Assembly (NCBI GenBank): GCA_013203115.1
Contig: JABMQW010000208.1
Span: 1-42,105, forward strand
Origin: Fidelibacterota bacterium
Lineage (GTDB): Bacteria > Fidelibacterota > Marinisomatia > Marinisomatales > TCS56
DNA length: 42,105 bases
Reading direction: 5' to 3'
Part shown: piece after piece, positions 8,606-17,838 of the stretch
How positions within the stretch are numbered: position 1 is the stretch's first letter
Layout: every line of letters starts with the position of its first letter
Position numbers and translations under genes: made by a program
Notes under the pieces: model-generated
Databases searched by the model: none
Told to the model about the DNA's origin: nothing
Seen by the model: the letters and a program-made list of their open reading frames with translations, nothing else

Positions 8606-8687
8606 GCCTGAAAATGAGGTATCTTGATAATATAAGTCAAGTTTTGTCAGCAGAGAATGCAACTAACCGCTGAAACAGGAATTAGCC

Positions 8688-10490
8688 CTATTTCAAATAG
8701 ATCATTTTACGGCTGAAGGTCACCGGCAGATATTCATCAATCTGAGCCTGAATAGTGACAAAATATACACCGCTGGAATAACCATGACCATCCCACGAAT
8801 ATTGATAATTGCCCGGTTCACTGGGTATATCCTCCAGGAAAACATCAATTTTCCTTCCAGTGGCATCAGTTATAAACAGACTAATGGTGGCCGATTGCAG
8901 CAAATCGAAGGCTATGGTGGTCTTGGCATTAAATGGATTGGGGTAATTCTGATACAGGGCAAAGACTTCGGGGATAGCTATTTCCGCGGTTCGCACCCGG
9001 GTCAGATCATTGGGATCACCCAAAGTACCAAAAGAAGTAGCAACCCAGCGACCGCCATCGGGAATACGGGCTTCAAAATTATCACGCGTCAAATCCACAG
9101 GCCGGCTCTCGATAATTTTCCAAGTACTGTCATTAACTTTTTTTGCCAGTGAAACCCACCCACTGCTAAAGGAATTGTCAGTAAGCCAAGAGTAGGTCTG
9201 ATATTCATGCTCTTGATTGAAGTAGGAAAGGTCAATTACCAGACTGTCATTCATGAACAAGCCCAGGCTGACGGTCGAGTCGGCTTTACCGCTTACCTCG
9301 ATCGAAATACGGGAATCATCCAGCAGGAAAATCAGTTCATTTATAAATACTTCCTGGGGATGGAATATCATACTGGATTCATCCCAGAAGACAGAATCTT
9401 TCAACAAATATTCATCGTTCAAAGAACAGATAAAACCCAAGTCACTAATGGTAGAAAACTGTTGGAGGATATTTCCATCAACTTCCAGGGTTACCCATTC
9501 AGTTCCTGGTTGTACCAGTAGAGTATCCCGTTCACCAATCCCTAAATCAGAATCGACTGATAATGGATAACGACTATTTCCGGCAATTATTGAGATATCG
9601 ACACCTCGCAATTCGCTTAGTTGCAGAAATACTAATTCCAATTGGATTACAGCGCTGGAATCCCTGACAAGACTAATTACACGCACCGGATCGCTTTCGC
9701 CTATCAGGTTCTGGGCATACGAATAATCGATTATAACCTGGTCAAGTCGCTCCGGTAACGGTGTAATAAAATCAGTTTTAACAGTCTGCCACTCATCCGG
9801 TGTCAGTAAAACATGATTACGCAGATAGGCTTCCCGATTATCAATTTTCTGCTCCAGCAACCGTACAAACTCAGTAATAAATGATAATCGACTCAGGGTT
9901 TCAAAATTTGAAAAGTCCTTTAATGGAAAGCGCTCAAACCAGGTTTGATCCTCGATTTGTTCGGTAGTAAAAATCTCCAGTAATTTATGGTTGTTTTCTA
10001 AGCCAAGCTCGGGAAATAGCTCAATTATTTGTTCCATAAGTATTGTATCTATAAAATAAACAGCCGGGGAAACAATTGAATCTGTTATTGCTGGCATCCC
10101 TGAAAAGACAAATTCATCGTCTTCCATAGTTCTGGTAAATGGTGGTGTATCCCAAGAGCTCACAAGTGTGCGGCCATCACCCGTAATAATATCGATACGA
10201 TAGAAATAATGAATACCAGGTTCCACTTCCTCATCGAGGTACCTGGATTGTTCCGTACTTAACTGTGCAATTGATATAAATCCGGTGTCCGGATTAATTC
10301 CCCGATAGATCGTAACAGACTGAACAGCCACTGATTCCGGTACCGCCCAGACCAACAGGATTGATCCGACGCCACTGAATACATCCAGAGGAACTTCAGG
10401 TGCTACAAGGGTGGTATCTTCCTGTCCCCAACCGATTGAAAAAAAGACAATCAGGATCAGGATCAGACTTTTATGTAGTTGATTAAGCAT
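8688..10490 (-). CDS. Secreted protein with C-terminal Por/T9SS-type sorting domain
   Basis: About 600 aa from ATG at 10488-10490, chosen because it gives a signal peptide (hydrophobic LILILIVFFSIGWGQ); the frame is open to 10541. After the signal comes a fibronectin-III-like domain (about 25-110 of the mature region, with LLVWAVPE and YFYRIDI). A long region with acidic alpha-helical stretches and beta-rich parts that I cannot assign follows. The last ~85 residues form a sorting tail: YQNYPNPFNAKTTIAF, an FlgD-like Ig fold, SSGVYFV and a final KMIYLK. Such tails direct proteins through the type IX secretion or related route. It is next to a subtilase with the same kind of tail. Function unknown. 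Confidence 0.75.
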   Translation of the reverse strand: MLNQLHKSLILILIVFFSIGWGQEDTTLVAPEVPLDVFSGVGSILLVWAVPESVAVQSVTIYRGINPDTGFISIAQLSTEQSRYLDEEVEPGIHYFYRIDIITGDGRTLVSSWDTPPFTRTMEDDEFVFSGMPAITDSIVSPAVYFIDTILMEQIIELFPELGLENNHKLLEIFTTEQIEDQTWFERFPLKDFSNFETLSRLSFITEFVRLLEQKIDNREAYLRNHVLLTPDEWQTVKTDFITPLPERLDQVIIDYSYAQNLIGESDPVRVISLVRDSSAVIQLELVFLQLSELRGVDISIIAGNSRYPLSVDSDLGIGERDTLLVQPGTEWVTLEVDGNILQQFSTISDLGFICSLNDEYLLKDSVFWDESSMIFHPQEVFINELIFLLDDSRISIEVSGKADSTVSLGLFMNDSLVIDLSYFNQEHEYQTYSWLTDNSFSSGWVSLAKKVNDSTWKIIESRPVDLTRDNFEARIPDGGRWVATSFGTLGDPNDLTRVRTAEIAIPEVFALYQNYPNPFNAKTTIAFDLLQSATISLFITDATGRKIDVFLEDIPSEPGNYQYSWDGHGYSSGVYFVTIQAQIDEYLPVTFSRKMIYLK

Positions 10491-10565
10491 TTTGCATACA
10501 CTGACCAGTAACAATTTGGAATAACCGGTTAAATAAGGCAAGTATTATATTAAAAAGATCGGATT

Positions 10566-12269
10566 TTATTTAATCAAAATTAATTTTCGTGTTTCCGTTT
10601 GATCGCCCTGTTTTAGCCGTGCAAAATAAATACCTGAGGAATAATTACTGCCATTCCATTGGATGGTATATTCACCTGCCGTGAGCCATTCGTGGCGCAG
10701 TGCAGTCACAAGCTGTCCACGGAGATTTATGATTTCCAGCGTGATCACTCCATCCTGGTCCAAATGAATTGTCAGATTGGTGGCCGGATTGAATGGATTG
10801 GGGTAAGCTGGTAACAAGCCAAATTTCTGCGGCAATTCTTCGGGATCGGTGGTATCAAAATTGGTAAAATTGATTGCCGCCCAAACGTCAATAATGCCGT
10901 ATCCGTAAGCGGTATCAGGATGGTCAGCCTGGTCGGCGGTCATCATCAGGGCTTCCCTGACCTGTATAGGTGTCCATTCCGGATGGGCACTGAGAACAAT
11001 AGCGGCGGCTCCAGCTACCAGAGGAGTGGATAGCGAAGTCCCCGGTACAGAAACATAACCTGAACCAGTTGCACTGGCGCAGGCCGTGGCAACACCACGG
11101 GCACATACCTCCGGTTTAATACGCCCATCGTAAGTTGGTCCTCTGGAACTGAAACTGGCAATAATGCCATCAGCGTCGACTGCCCCGACCGCGATTACCG
11201 AATCAGCATCGGCGGGGGCAATAATATAGTTCCAAGCACTGCCGGCTTCGTTCCCTGCTGCCGTAACACAGACAATGCCAATGCTTACCGCATAATCGAT
11301 GGCATTGGTGGTTATCGCGGTATTTCCATCCATATCTTCGTAAGTATACCAGTCAAGGTATCCCAGGGATGAGGAAACCACATCGGCTCCCAAGGAATCC
11401 CCCCATTCCAAAGCAGCAACATAAAGATCCTCTTCCCACTGGATTTCCTGGTCTACAATCTCGGTTTTAGCCAGAAGGAACTGCGCGCCGAATGCCGGGC
11501 CGATCAGTTCACCCGGAGCATATCCCCCCAAGGCTGAAAATGTATAGGTTCCATGATTATGCTGAGAATAGTAATCACCGGCTTGATTTTCGACAACACT
11601 GTCAGAATTAATAAAATCCCAAGTAGCAACAATATCAAGCGAATCGAACACCGTATGAGCCAGATTGTAGCCCGTATCCACCATCAACACTCGTACACCT
11701 TGACCGTAATAACCATTGTTATGGGCAGTATGAGTATTGATTTGTTCAATTTGAGCCTGGGCATAACCATAGTCAAGATCGACAGGTTGAATCCGCGCTA
11801 CGGAAAAGGGCGGCAATTCCTGCGCCGGTTCGATGCTCCTGTAACTACCTAGGACCGGTTTGATTTGCTCAACGAATGATAATCGAGCCAATTCATCCAA
11901 TTGTTCCAAACTCGCGGCTACCGATACGGCATTCAACCAACGGCTCCGTACACGCAGGTCAGCACCGCTATTTCGGACGGCCTGCACATAATCCGCGACC
12001 AGCGGAATGTCCCGGAAAGTCACCGGGTTGACGGGGCGTACTTTTTGCCGGCGGACGATAGATCGCTCACAAAGCTGTACCCGGTTCAGAACACTATTCA
12101 ATGGACCAACCCCTTTATCAGTGAAATATATCCAGGCGTGAATTGAGCCATCTGTGCGCTGACCTGCTTTTAATTGTTCTGTCAGTAAATTAGTCGAAGC
12201 GCAAAGCGTCGAAACAGCAAACAGACTGTATAGCAGAATTAGTTTTATTAAATATCGTAAGGTGAACAT
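10566..12269 (-). CDS. Secreted subtilisin-family (S8) serine protease with sorting tail
   Basis: 567-aa exported protease. Residues 1-24 are a signal peptide. Residues about 40-150 resemble an inhibitor I9-type propeptide region. The catalytic triad is complete: Asp198 (VLMVDTG), His239 (NHGTYTF), Ser412 (GTSLSTP), with the oxyanion Asn340 (TAAGN). From about 488 there is a sorting tail (YPNPFNPATNLTIHL, SSGIYFARL, final RKLILIK). It probably degrades proteins outside the cell or on its surface for nutrition. The gene is 75 bp upstream of the other sorting-tail gene, in the same orientation. Triad and tail are plain; substrate is unknown. Confidence 0.94.
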   Translation of the reverse strand: MFTLRYLIKLILLYSLFAVSTLCASTNLLTEQLKAGQRTDGSIHAWIYFTDKGVGPLNSVLNRVQLCERSIVRRQKVRPVNPVTFRDIPLVADYVQAVRNSGADLRVRSRWLNAVSVAASLEQLDELARLSFVEQIKPVLGSYRSIEPAQELPPFSVARIQPVDLDYGYAQAQIEQINTHTAHNNGYYGQGVRVLMVDTGYNLAHTVFDSLDIVATWDFINSDSVVENQAGDYYSQHNHGTYTFSALGGYAPGELIGPAFGAQFLLAKTEIVDQEIQWEEDLYVAALEWGDSLGADVVSSSLGYLDWYTYEDMDGNTAITTNAIDYAVSIGIVCVTAAGNEAGSAWNYIIAPADADSVIAVGAVDADGIIASFSSRGPTYDGRIKPEVCARGVATACASATGSGYVSVPGTSLSTPLVAGAAAIVLSAHPEWTPIQVREALMMTADQADHPDTAYGYGIIDVWAAINFTNFDTTDPEELPQKFGLLPAYPNPFNPATNLTIHLDQDGVITLEIINLRGQLVTALRHEWLTAGEYTIQWNGSNYSSGIYFARLKQGDQTETRKLILIK

Positions 12270-12361
12270 TCCTTCAAATTATATTAAATATCATGCAAAA
12301 GGCAAATTATCTACCTTCTTATTTTATAACCTGTATTAATATCTGGCTGCGTTAAATAAAA

Positions 12362-13495
12362 TCAAGCTAATTGCAGATCGACAGCAATTGCATCAGCATA
12401 TAGCATTCCTTTTTCAGTCAATCTGACACAATCATTTTCCAACTTCAGATAGTTACCCCATTTCATAGCGCCCTGTTGGACCTGTTGGAGAACTTTTGAA
12501 CGCAATTTACCGGGAATGGCGCTGAGTTTAAATCCTTCCGCCAACCGCAAACCGAAACCAATTCGTTCGTTGGTTTGCTCATGGACAGTTAATACTTCGG
12601 TAGCCTGAATTGCTGATTGATCTGATTCGACCAGTTCCAGGTAATTCGCCAAATTGCGGACATTCCACCAACGTCGTCGACCATCGAAACCATGGGCTGA
12701 AGGACCGAATCCCAGGTAAGGTTCGATGCGCCAATAGTGCAGATTATGTCGGCATTCTTTCCCCGGACGGGCAAAATTGGAAATTTCATAACGGGGATAA
12801 CCATTTTCGGTTAGAAATTCACCAGTTCGCCGGAATAATTCCGCTCCCTCATCATCGGACGGCAACAAAACGCTCCCTGCTGCCACCAGATCGTGCAGCC
12901 GGGTGCCATTCTCCACCGTGAGCGTGTAACAAGACAAATGCGTGGGTTCGAACTCCAAGACAGTTTGCAGGTCATTGCGCCATTTTTCCCAATCCTGGCC
13001 GGGCAGACCGTAGATCAGATCACAACTAATGTCTTCGAAACCGGCACTCTGAGCAGAGATAATAGCGGCGCGGCTATCGACTGCAGTGTGAATACGGCTC
13101 AGAAAACGCAGATTATCATCATTAAATGATTGGATCCCCAGCGACAGACGGTTAACGCCCAACTCGCGCCAGGCATGTAGTTTGTCCTGATCAGCGCTAT
13201 CCGGGTTGGCTTCGATAGTCAATTCCCGCACAGCCGAAATATCAAATCGTTCGCTTAGAGCTAATAAAATTTGTTCCAATTGTTGGGGGGTGATCAGGCT
13301 GGGGGTACCACCTCCGAAGAAAATCGTATCGAATTGCCAACCGGAAATATCAGACGGCCAGTGTTCAATTTCGTTGAGCAGAGCCTCGATAAAGCGGGGG
13401 ATCAACTGCTCTTGCCGGGCAACCGAATAAAAATCACAGTAAATGCATTTGGCCCGGCAGAAGGGGAAATGAATATAAATCCCTGCTTTAATCAT
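12362..13495 (-). CDS. hemW: HemW-like radical SAM heme chaperone
   Basis: 377 aa from ATG at 13493-13495, close to the length of E. coli HemW. The frame is open to 13747, but that extension runs across the divergent acid phosphatase gene and precedes the conserved start GIYIHFPFC, so it is rejected. The radical-SAM cluster CRAKCIYC (C-x3-C-x2-C) followed by DF, the SAM-binding FFGGGTPSL, and the HemW hallmark HNLHYW with GFGPSAHG are all present. These hallmarks separate it from the oxygen-independent coproporphyrinogen oxidase HemN. HemW inserts heme into respiratory enzymes. A 55-bp divergent intergenic region separates it from the phosphatase gene and probably holds both promoters. Confidence 0.93.
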   Translation of the reverse strand: MIKAGIYIHFPFCRAKCIYCDFYSVARQEQLIPRFIEALLNEIEHWPSDISGWQFDTIFFGGGTPSLITPQQLEQILLALSERFDISAVRELTIEANPDSADQDKLHAWRELGVNRLSLGIQSFNDDNLRFLSRIHTAVDSRAAIISAQSAGFEDISCDLIYGLPGQDWEKWRNDLQTVLEFEPTHLSCYTLTVENGTRLHDLVAAGSVLLPSDDEGAELFRRTGEFLTENGYPRYEISNFARPGKECRHNLHYWRIEPYLGFGPSAHGFDGRRRWWNVRNLANYLELVESDQSAIQATEVLTVHEQTNERIGFGLRLAEGFKLSAIPGKLRSKVLQQVQQGAMKWGNYLKLENDCVRLTEKGMLYADAIAVDLQLA

Positions 13496-13550
13496 TCCAA
13501 ATGATACGAATCTTTGACTTAAATTCCGCTTAAAAGAAGGAATTAATCGC

Positions 13551-14264
13551 ATGAAATTTAGACGCCGACTAGGGATAATCTTTATCGCGCTACTAACTGC
13601 GCTGGTAATCTGGCTCATGACCAACAGCAGTGATCCGGGGCAATTGCGGGTCGGGTTCGATATCGATGATACGGTCTTGTTCAGTCGCGCTATCTTTGTA
13701 AATCTACCTCCGGATAAACGCAATCCGATTGATTTTGGGTGGGTCAATGTACACGACTGGCAATACTCCCTGCTGATCGAACCGATGGCGGACCTGATCC
13801 ATTTTTATCGCGCCCATGGCCATCGAGTATATTTTATTACGGCCCGTCCGGGAATCAACGGTGACAGCGTAGCCCTGTTCCTAACCAAACAACTAGGCTT
13901 CCCGGTAATAAAAGGCAAGAACCTGTTTTTCGAACCAAAGGAAAATGTGGGCGATTACCGCTATACCACCAAACACCGGCAAATAAACAAGCTGGGGCTC
14001 GATATTTTTTACGGCGATTCCGACACCGACATCGTAGCGGCCATCAAAGCCGGGGTGCAGCCGGTACGGGTGGTGCGCCATCAATCCTCTATTAACCAGT
14101 ATGGCAAGAATTACTTTGGTGATACCACTGACGGTACAACCCAAAAAGCACCCTTCTCAGCCAACGACCTGCAGAAATTTTACCGTGGCTATGTAGGTAT
14201 GTTCGGCGAATCCATCTATCCCCTGATCTGGGATGGTCCGCCCAGCGAAAACGGACCAGAATAG
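13551..14264 (+). CDS. Class B (AphA-like) acid phosphatase, membrane-anchored or exported
   Basis: 237-aa HAD-superfamily phosphatase. Residues 8-26 are a hydrophobic signal/anchor, so the enzyme acts in the periplasm. Motif I is GFDIDDTVLFS (nucleophile Asp and general acid Asp), motif II is YFITARPG, and motif III/IV is IFYGDSDTDI. This is almost word for word the class B acid phosphatase pattern of AphA, which releases phosphate from nucleotides and other monoesters. AAGGA lies about 9 bases before the ATG. A porin-like gene follows 9 bp downstream, suggesting a shared job in scavenging a phosphorylated or organic substrate. The first gene of the plus-strand half. Confidence 0.88.
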   Translation: MKFRRRLGIIFIALLTALVIWLMTNSSDPGQLRVGFDIDDTVLFSRAIFVNLPPDKRNPIDFGWVNVHDWQYSLLIEPMADLIHFYRAHGHRVYFITARPGINGDSVALFLTKQLGFPVIKGKNLFFEPKENVGDYRYTTKHRQINKLGLDIFYGDSDTDIVAAIKAGVQPVRVVRHQSSINQYGKNYFGDTTDGTTQKAPFSANDLQKFYRGYVGMFGESIYPLIWDGPPSENGPE

Positions 14265-14273
14265 GTTACCAGT

Positions 14274-15482
14274 ATGCAGCAAATCAAACTGATTACAGTA
14301 ATATTTGCCAGTTTTGCGGGCTTTCTTATGGCAGCCGATATGGACTGGCAGGCTCAATTCCGGGCACGGATGGAGCGGCCTGATAAACTACCTGATGACC
14401 AAATTTCAGCAGCTACCATAACCCATCTGCGTTCTCGTTTGATGTTCCATATGCAAAAAGATTATTTATCGGCGGTAATGCAATTCCAGGATGTTCGATA
14501 CCTGGGAGCGGACCAGTCCAACTCAGGCTTGACCAAACCGGACAGTACTAATTTCGGTCTGCACCAGGTATATCTGAGCATCGACCAACTATTTTCACCA
14601 GGTTGGAAGCTGACCATTGGTCGTTTCGAAATGAATCTGGGCAACCAACGTCTATTCAGTCCCAATAATTGGAATAACTACGGCCGGTCATTTGATGGGT
14701 TCCGACTCCAAACCAGTGGACAACGGTACGGCGCCGGGGAAATCTTTTACTTGAAAGTCTACGAAGCCTTTTTAGACAATCTTAGCGACAATCATGACAC
14801 TGATATAAATGGTATTTACCTGCGTCCGGTCACATTGAATTTATCCGGATTGGGTTTGAATCGGTTGGAAATCTATGGCTACCAGGAAATCAACCGCGGT
14901 AATACCGCCCGTCGGATAAAACGCACCACTTACGGTTCACGGTTAATCCTCTCGTTATTGATCTTTGGCTTCGAGGTTGAAGGCGCCCGCCAAATAGGAA
15001 CAGATGACAATAATAATGATATTAATAGCTGGTTTTCGGTAGCTAATCTGGAAATCAAAACCAGATTTTTACCAATCATTAAAAAAATTACCATCGGTAG
15101 GGAATTTTATGCTGGTGACGATACCAGTACAATCTCCCGGGAAGGGTTTGCCAATCCTTACGGAGCTGGCCACAAGTTTCATGGTTATTTCGACGCCCAC
15201 AAATATTTTCGTGATAATCAGCAAACCGGCCTAAGTGAGTGGAATGTGAAACTGAATCTGACCTTTAAACCGCATATTAGTACGCTTATTCATTATCACA
15301 GTTTCAGCGAAGGATGGGAAAATGGCCGTAGGCTTGGTAATGAGCTTAATCTGGAATACATCCAAAAAATTGGTCAGTACGGCCGCTTTACCATGGGTTA
15401 TGCCATATATAATTACGGACCTGCTTCCGGTGAATCCGGTACCGGTGAGATTGCCTATACCGTATTATCAATTACGTTATAG
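14274..15482 (+). CDS. Outer-membrane porin, alginate-export-family type
   Basis: 402-aa predicted beta-barrel. A signal peptide (about 1-20, ending near FLMAADMD) is followed by repeated amphipathic strands typical of the alginate-export/AlgE-like family: QAQFRARMERP, THLRSRLMFHMQ, AVMQFQDVRYLG, HQVYLSIDQLFSPGWKLTIGR and FEMNLGNQRLF. The C-terminus reads ...GEIAYTVLSITL, ending in an alternating strand as barrel proteins do. It is 9 bp after the acid phosphatase and likely co-transcribed. Members in other bacteria pass polysaccharides or small organics; the substrate here is unknown. Confidence 0.82.
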   Translation: MQQIKLITVIFASFAGFLMAADMDWQAQFRARMERPDKLPDDQISAATITHLRSRLMFHMQKDYLSAVMQFQDVRYLGADQSNSGLTKPDSTNFGLHQVYLSIDQLFSPGWKLTIGRFEMNLGNQRLFSPNNWNNYGRSFDGFRLQTSGQRYGAGEIFYLKVYEAFLDNLSDNHDTDINGIYLRPVTLNLSGLGLNRLEIYGYQEINRGNTARRIKRTTYGSRLILSLLIFGFEVEGARQIGTDDNNNDINSWFSVANLEIKTRFLPIIKKITIGREFYAGDDTSTISREGFANPYGAGHKFHGYFDAHKYFRDNQQTGLSEWNVKLNLTFKPHISTLIHYHSFSEGWENGRRLGNELNLEYIQKIGQYGRFTMGYAIYNYGPASGESGTGEIAYTVLSITL

Positions 15483-15985
15483 AATCACTGTGAACTATAA
15501 TCGACAATTCGTATTCACACCCATATACGTTGCTTGCTGGATCATAAAGATGAACCATGCAACACCTACAGCACTGAATAATGCCAACAAATAATCGACA
15601 AAAAATGAACTAATATTGATTTCTTTAAAATTAAGAGGTATTTTCAAACTGCAATTGTACATAGTGTTATTTTTGTTAGAACTAGGGGGCAGGTAATTGT
15701 TGTATGCTTGAATATAAAATATTCAATCAGATGAGGAGTGAAAAGCTACTCAATGAAGCACAAAAACTCGCCCGGGAAAATAAACAGAGGCACGGTTTAA
15801 TAGCGGTCAATTAAATTTTTATACGTTAAATTAGTTCAACCCTGCGGATAACTGTGTTAGACAGTTCAGTCTTTTAAAACTGGTACAACCCAGTTAATCA
15901 TTTATCAATCGGTTCAGGTTTAAAATCGAACTCAGATCAAAGGTATTCGTGACCTGAATAAAAAGGGATAAGTTAGGAGCAAAAC
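15483..15985. other. 503-bp intergenic stretch
   Basis: AT-rich, with no homology I recognise. It contains one tiny plus-strand open frame (15704-15814, 36 codons beginning MLEYKIFNQM) without a convincing Shine-Dalgarno; its Lys/Arg/Gln-rich helix could be a gene relic. The last bases carry the AGGAG that serves the HEAT-repeat gene. No terminator hairpin with a T-run was found after the porin gene. Confidence 0.5.
15704..15814 (+). CDS. Possible 36-aa small protein or relic
   Basis: ATG at 15704, TAA at 15812-15814. The product is short and strongly charged (QMRSEKLLNEAQKLARENK), consistent with one amphipathic helix. A GGGGGCAGG string lies about 10 bases upstream of the ATG, slightly far for a ribosome binding site. 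No family recognised; it may be chance. Confidence 0.2.
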   Translation: MLEYKIFNQMRSEKLLNEAQKLARENKQRHGLIAVN

Positions 15986-16792
15986 GTGTCAGATAATTCA
16001 TATAAGATGATAAAAAGCCTTCTGGCGAGTTCAAAACCGGGAGACGTGCGACGAGGACTCAAATTAGTGCGGGAAGAAATTGCCCGGGAAGGTACGAATG
16101 AAGCTCGACCACTTTTTGAAATGGTAACTGCCATTTTCTATATTGATCCCCTTGATCGACCCGATCTGGTGCCGGTCATAGATGAGGCAATTAATCTGGT
16201 CGTTGGGTTTGGTAAATGGATCATACCAGTTTTGGTAGAGAATCTGGATGCCGGTGATTTTAAAGTCCAATTGGCCATTAGTCACGCTTTAGGGCGAATC
16301 GGCGCCGACGCGATCAAACCATTAATAAACGAATTTCACACTACTAATGAACCTACTATCCGAGCTTTCATCTTGTATGCTATGGGAAAAATCAAATCCC
16401 ATAAAATCGTACAAGCGCTACCCCTGATTATCGAAGCTGCCCAGTCCCCGGATCCCGAACTGCGAGACACAGCTACACGGGCAATCGGAAAACTGGTAGA
16501 ATCAATTCCACTTTCAGACCTTTCCGATGAACAGCGGCTGGCTCTGATTGAACGACTAACCCAGAATCTAGGTGACTCAAATGCAGGAATACGAGCTAAG
16601 GCAGTGCGTAGTTTCGGAAAACTCGCTAAGTACGGACATCTGACTTCCGATGAAAAAGAAAAACTTAACGCTTTATGCCAACTAATCCTGGGTATTGATG
16701 AAAACTTTGAGTGGGATCGGGCCTATATTGTCCGTAAGGAAGCCGAAGAAGCGCTTAATTACGTCAAGAACCAGATGAACCAAAAAAGATAA
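15986..16792 (+). CDS. HEAT-repeat protein
   Basis: 268-aa soluble alpha-solenoid starting with GTG, preceded by AGGAG at 7 bases. Successive helical repeats are seen at about 75-105 (VPVLVENLDAGDFKVQLAISHALGR), 106-140 (IKPLINEFHTTNEPTIRAFILYAMGK), 145-170 (LPLIIEAAQSPDPELRDTATRAIGK) and 190-225 (LTQNLGDSNAGIRAKAVRSFGK). They follow the HEAT/PBS-lyase repeat pattern. Such proteins are scaffolds or bind partner proteins; no catalytic motif is present. It stands alone, so its partner is unknown. Confidence 0.8.
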   Translation: MSDNSYKMIKSLLASSKPGDVRRGLKLVREEIAREGTNEARPLFEMVTAIFYIDPLDRPDLVPVIDEAINLVVGFGKWIIPVLVENLDAGDFKVQLAISHALGRIGADAIKPLINEFHTTNEPTIRAFILYAMGKIKSHKIVQALPLIIEAAQSPDPELRDTATRAIGKLVESIPLSDLSDEQRLALIERLTQNLGDSNAGIRAKAVRSFGKLAKYGHLTSDEKEKLNALCQLILGIDENFEWDRAYIVRKEAEEALNYVKNQMNQKR

Positions 16793-16837
16793 ACAGGAAT
16801 TAAAGAATAGTTATCTATTGATTATTAAAGGATTCAA

Positions 16838-17218
16838 TTACTGGGATAGGTCGCTTAAATCATCCCGGATTAAAACCATGATGGCCGATTGGGGTACGAT
16901 CAGGTAGTTAGTCTGTTCGAATTTTACTTCGATAGCAGCCTTATTTAAAAATAAAGCATAATCACCTAATACAGCCTGGGTAGGAATATATTTAATTTCT
17001 TTCTGTCCCTCCTGCTGCCAGGGTTCTTTACCCAAATCATCCGGATTGCTGACCGGAATTCCCGGCCCTACTTCCACGATAATACCACCACGGATTTCCT
17101 GTCTCTCTAACACACTGGGCGGCAGGTAAAGCCCGGCAGCGGACTTTCGTTCGCCTTCATCCGGCCGGATCAGCACACGGTCACCAACAACAATGATCTG
17201 TTTATTCTTGTGACGCAT
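16838..17218 (-). CDS. Divergent GroES-family co-chaperonin-like protein
   Basis: 126 aa with the Cpn10 fold pattern: the N-terminal strand VVGDRVLIRPDEGE, a mobile-loop equivalent SAAGLYLP (canonical TAGGIVLP), the roof strand GGIIVEVGPG, and the C-terminal YLIVPQSAIMVLI. It is longer than classic 95-aa GroES because of an insertion of about 25 residues after VGPG. No groEL gene is adjacent, unlike the usual groESL operon, so this may be a paralogue. It is the only minus-strand gene between hemW and the prolyl oligopeptidase. Confidence 0.8.
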   Translation of the reverse strand: MRHKNKQIIVVGDRVLIRPDEGERKSAAGLYLPPSVLERQEIRGGIIVEVGPGIPVSNPDDLGKEPWQQEGQKEIKYIPTQAVLGDYALFLNKAAIEVKFEQTNYLIVPQSAIMVLIRDDLSDLSQ

Positions 17219-17300
17219 AATGGAAATTAAATTATGTCACTAGATTTTGCATTCCATACTACCGATTGGTTTTTACCGCTTCCCTGACCGAATTTCAGCC

Positions 17301-17723
17301 GTGCCAATCAGTATCAAAATTATTACAACTCCAAGCGAAATGGATAAAGCCTTGGCCATTCGGCGGGTAGTATTTATTGAAGAGCAGCAGGTTCCGGAAG
17401 CAATCGAAATCGATGAGTTTGAGGATGACGCCACCTACATTCTATACACCATTGATAGGCAACCGGTGGGCACTGCCCGTTGGCGTTCCACTAATGAAGG
17501 TATCAAACTGGAGCGATTTGCAGTTTTAAAAAACCACCGTGGAATTGGGATTGGCACTGCCTTGCTGATATTTGTTTTACAACAAATTGATCAGAATCAG
17601 CCGGTTTATCTCAATTCTCAGACCTCAGTTATCGATTTTTACCTGAAATACAATTTTAAACCGGTTGGTGATATTTTTTACGAAGCTGGTATTCCCCACC
17701 AAAAAATGATACTTGCGAAATGA
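17301..17723 (+). CDS. GNAT-family N-acetyltransferase (ElaA/YjcF-like)
   Basis: About 140-aa acetyl-CoA-dependent acetyltransferase. The N-terminal RRVVFIEEQQVPEAIEIDEFEDDATY is typical of the YjcF/ElaA branch. The acetyl-CoA-binding motif A is LERFAVLKNHRGIGIGTALL. The C-terminal part VIDFYLKYNFKPVGDIFYEAGIPH closes the fold. The frame opens at a TTG (17247), but that segment has no conserved sequence; GTG at 17301 leads straight into the domain, so it is preferred with modest confidence. Substrate unknown. Confidence 0.85.
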   Translation: MPISIKIITTPSEMDKALAIRRVVFIEEQQVPEAIEIDEFEDDATYILYTIDRQPVGTARWRSTNEGIKLERFAVLKNHRGIGIGTALLIFVLQQIDQNQPVYLNSQTSVIDFYLKYNFKPVGDIFYEAGIPHQKMILAK

Positions 17724-17838
17724 ATCCTGTCTTTTCCATGTTGCTATTCGGATTACTTTTTAACGGGCTAATAGACAAAAGTGGTTGCTAAAACGGCTGT
17801 AACTGCTAATAATGTTGGAATTAGGGGGATTCTATTTA

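Noticed and set aside
13496-13550. Replication origin at the strand-polarity switch
   Set aside because: Genes run minus before and plus after this point, but there is no dnaA, no DnaA-box cluster, and minus-strand genes recur later.
13496-13747. 84-residue N-terminal extension of HemW
   Set aside because: It overlaps the start of the divergent phosphatase gene, has no conserved sequence, and HemW proteins begin at the GIYIHFPFC region; the ATG at 13495 fits the family length.
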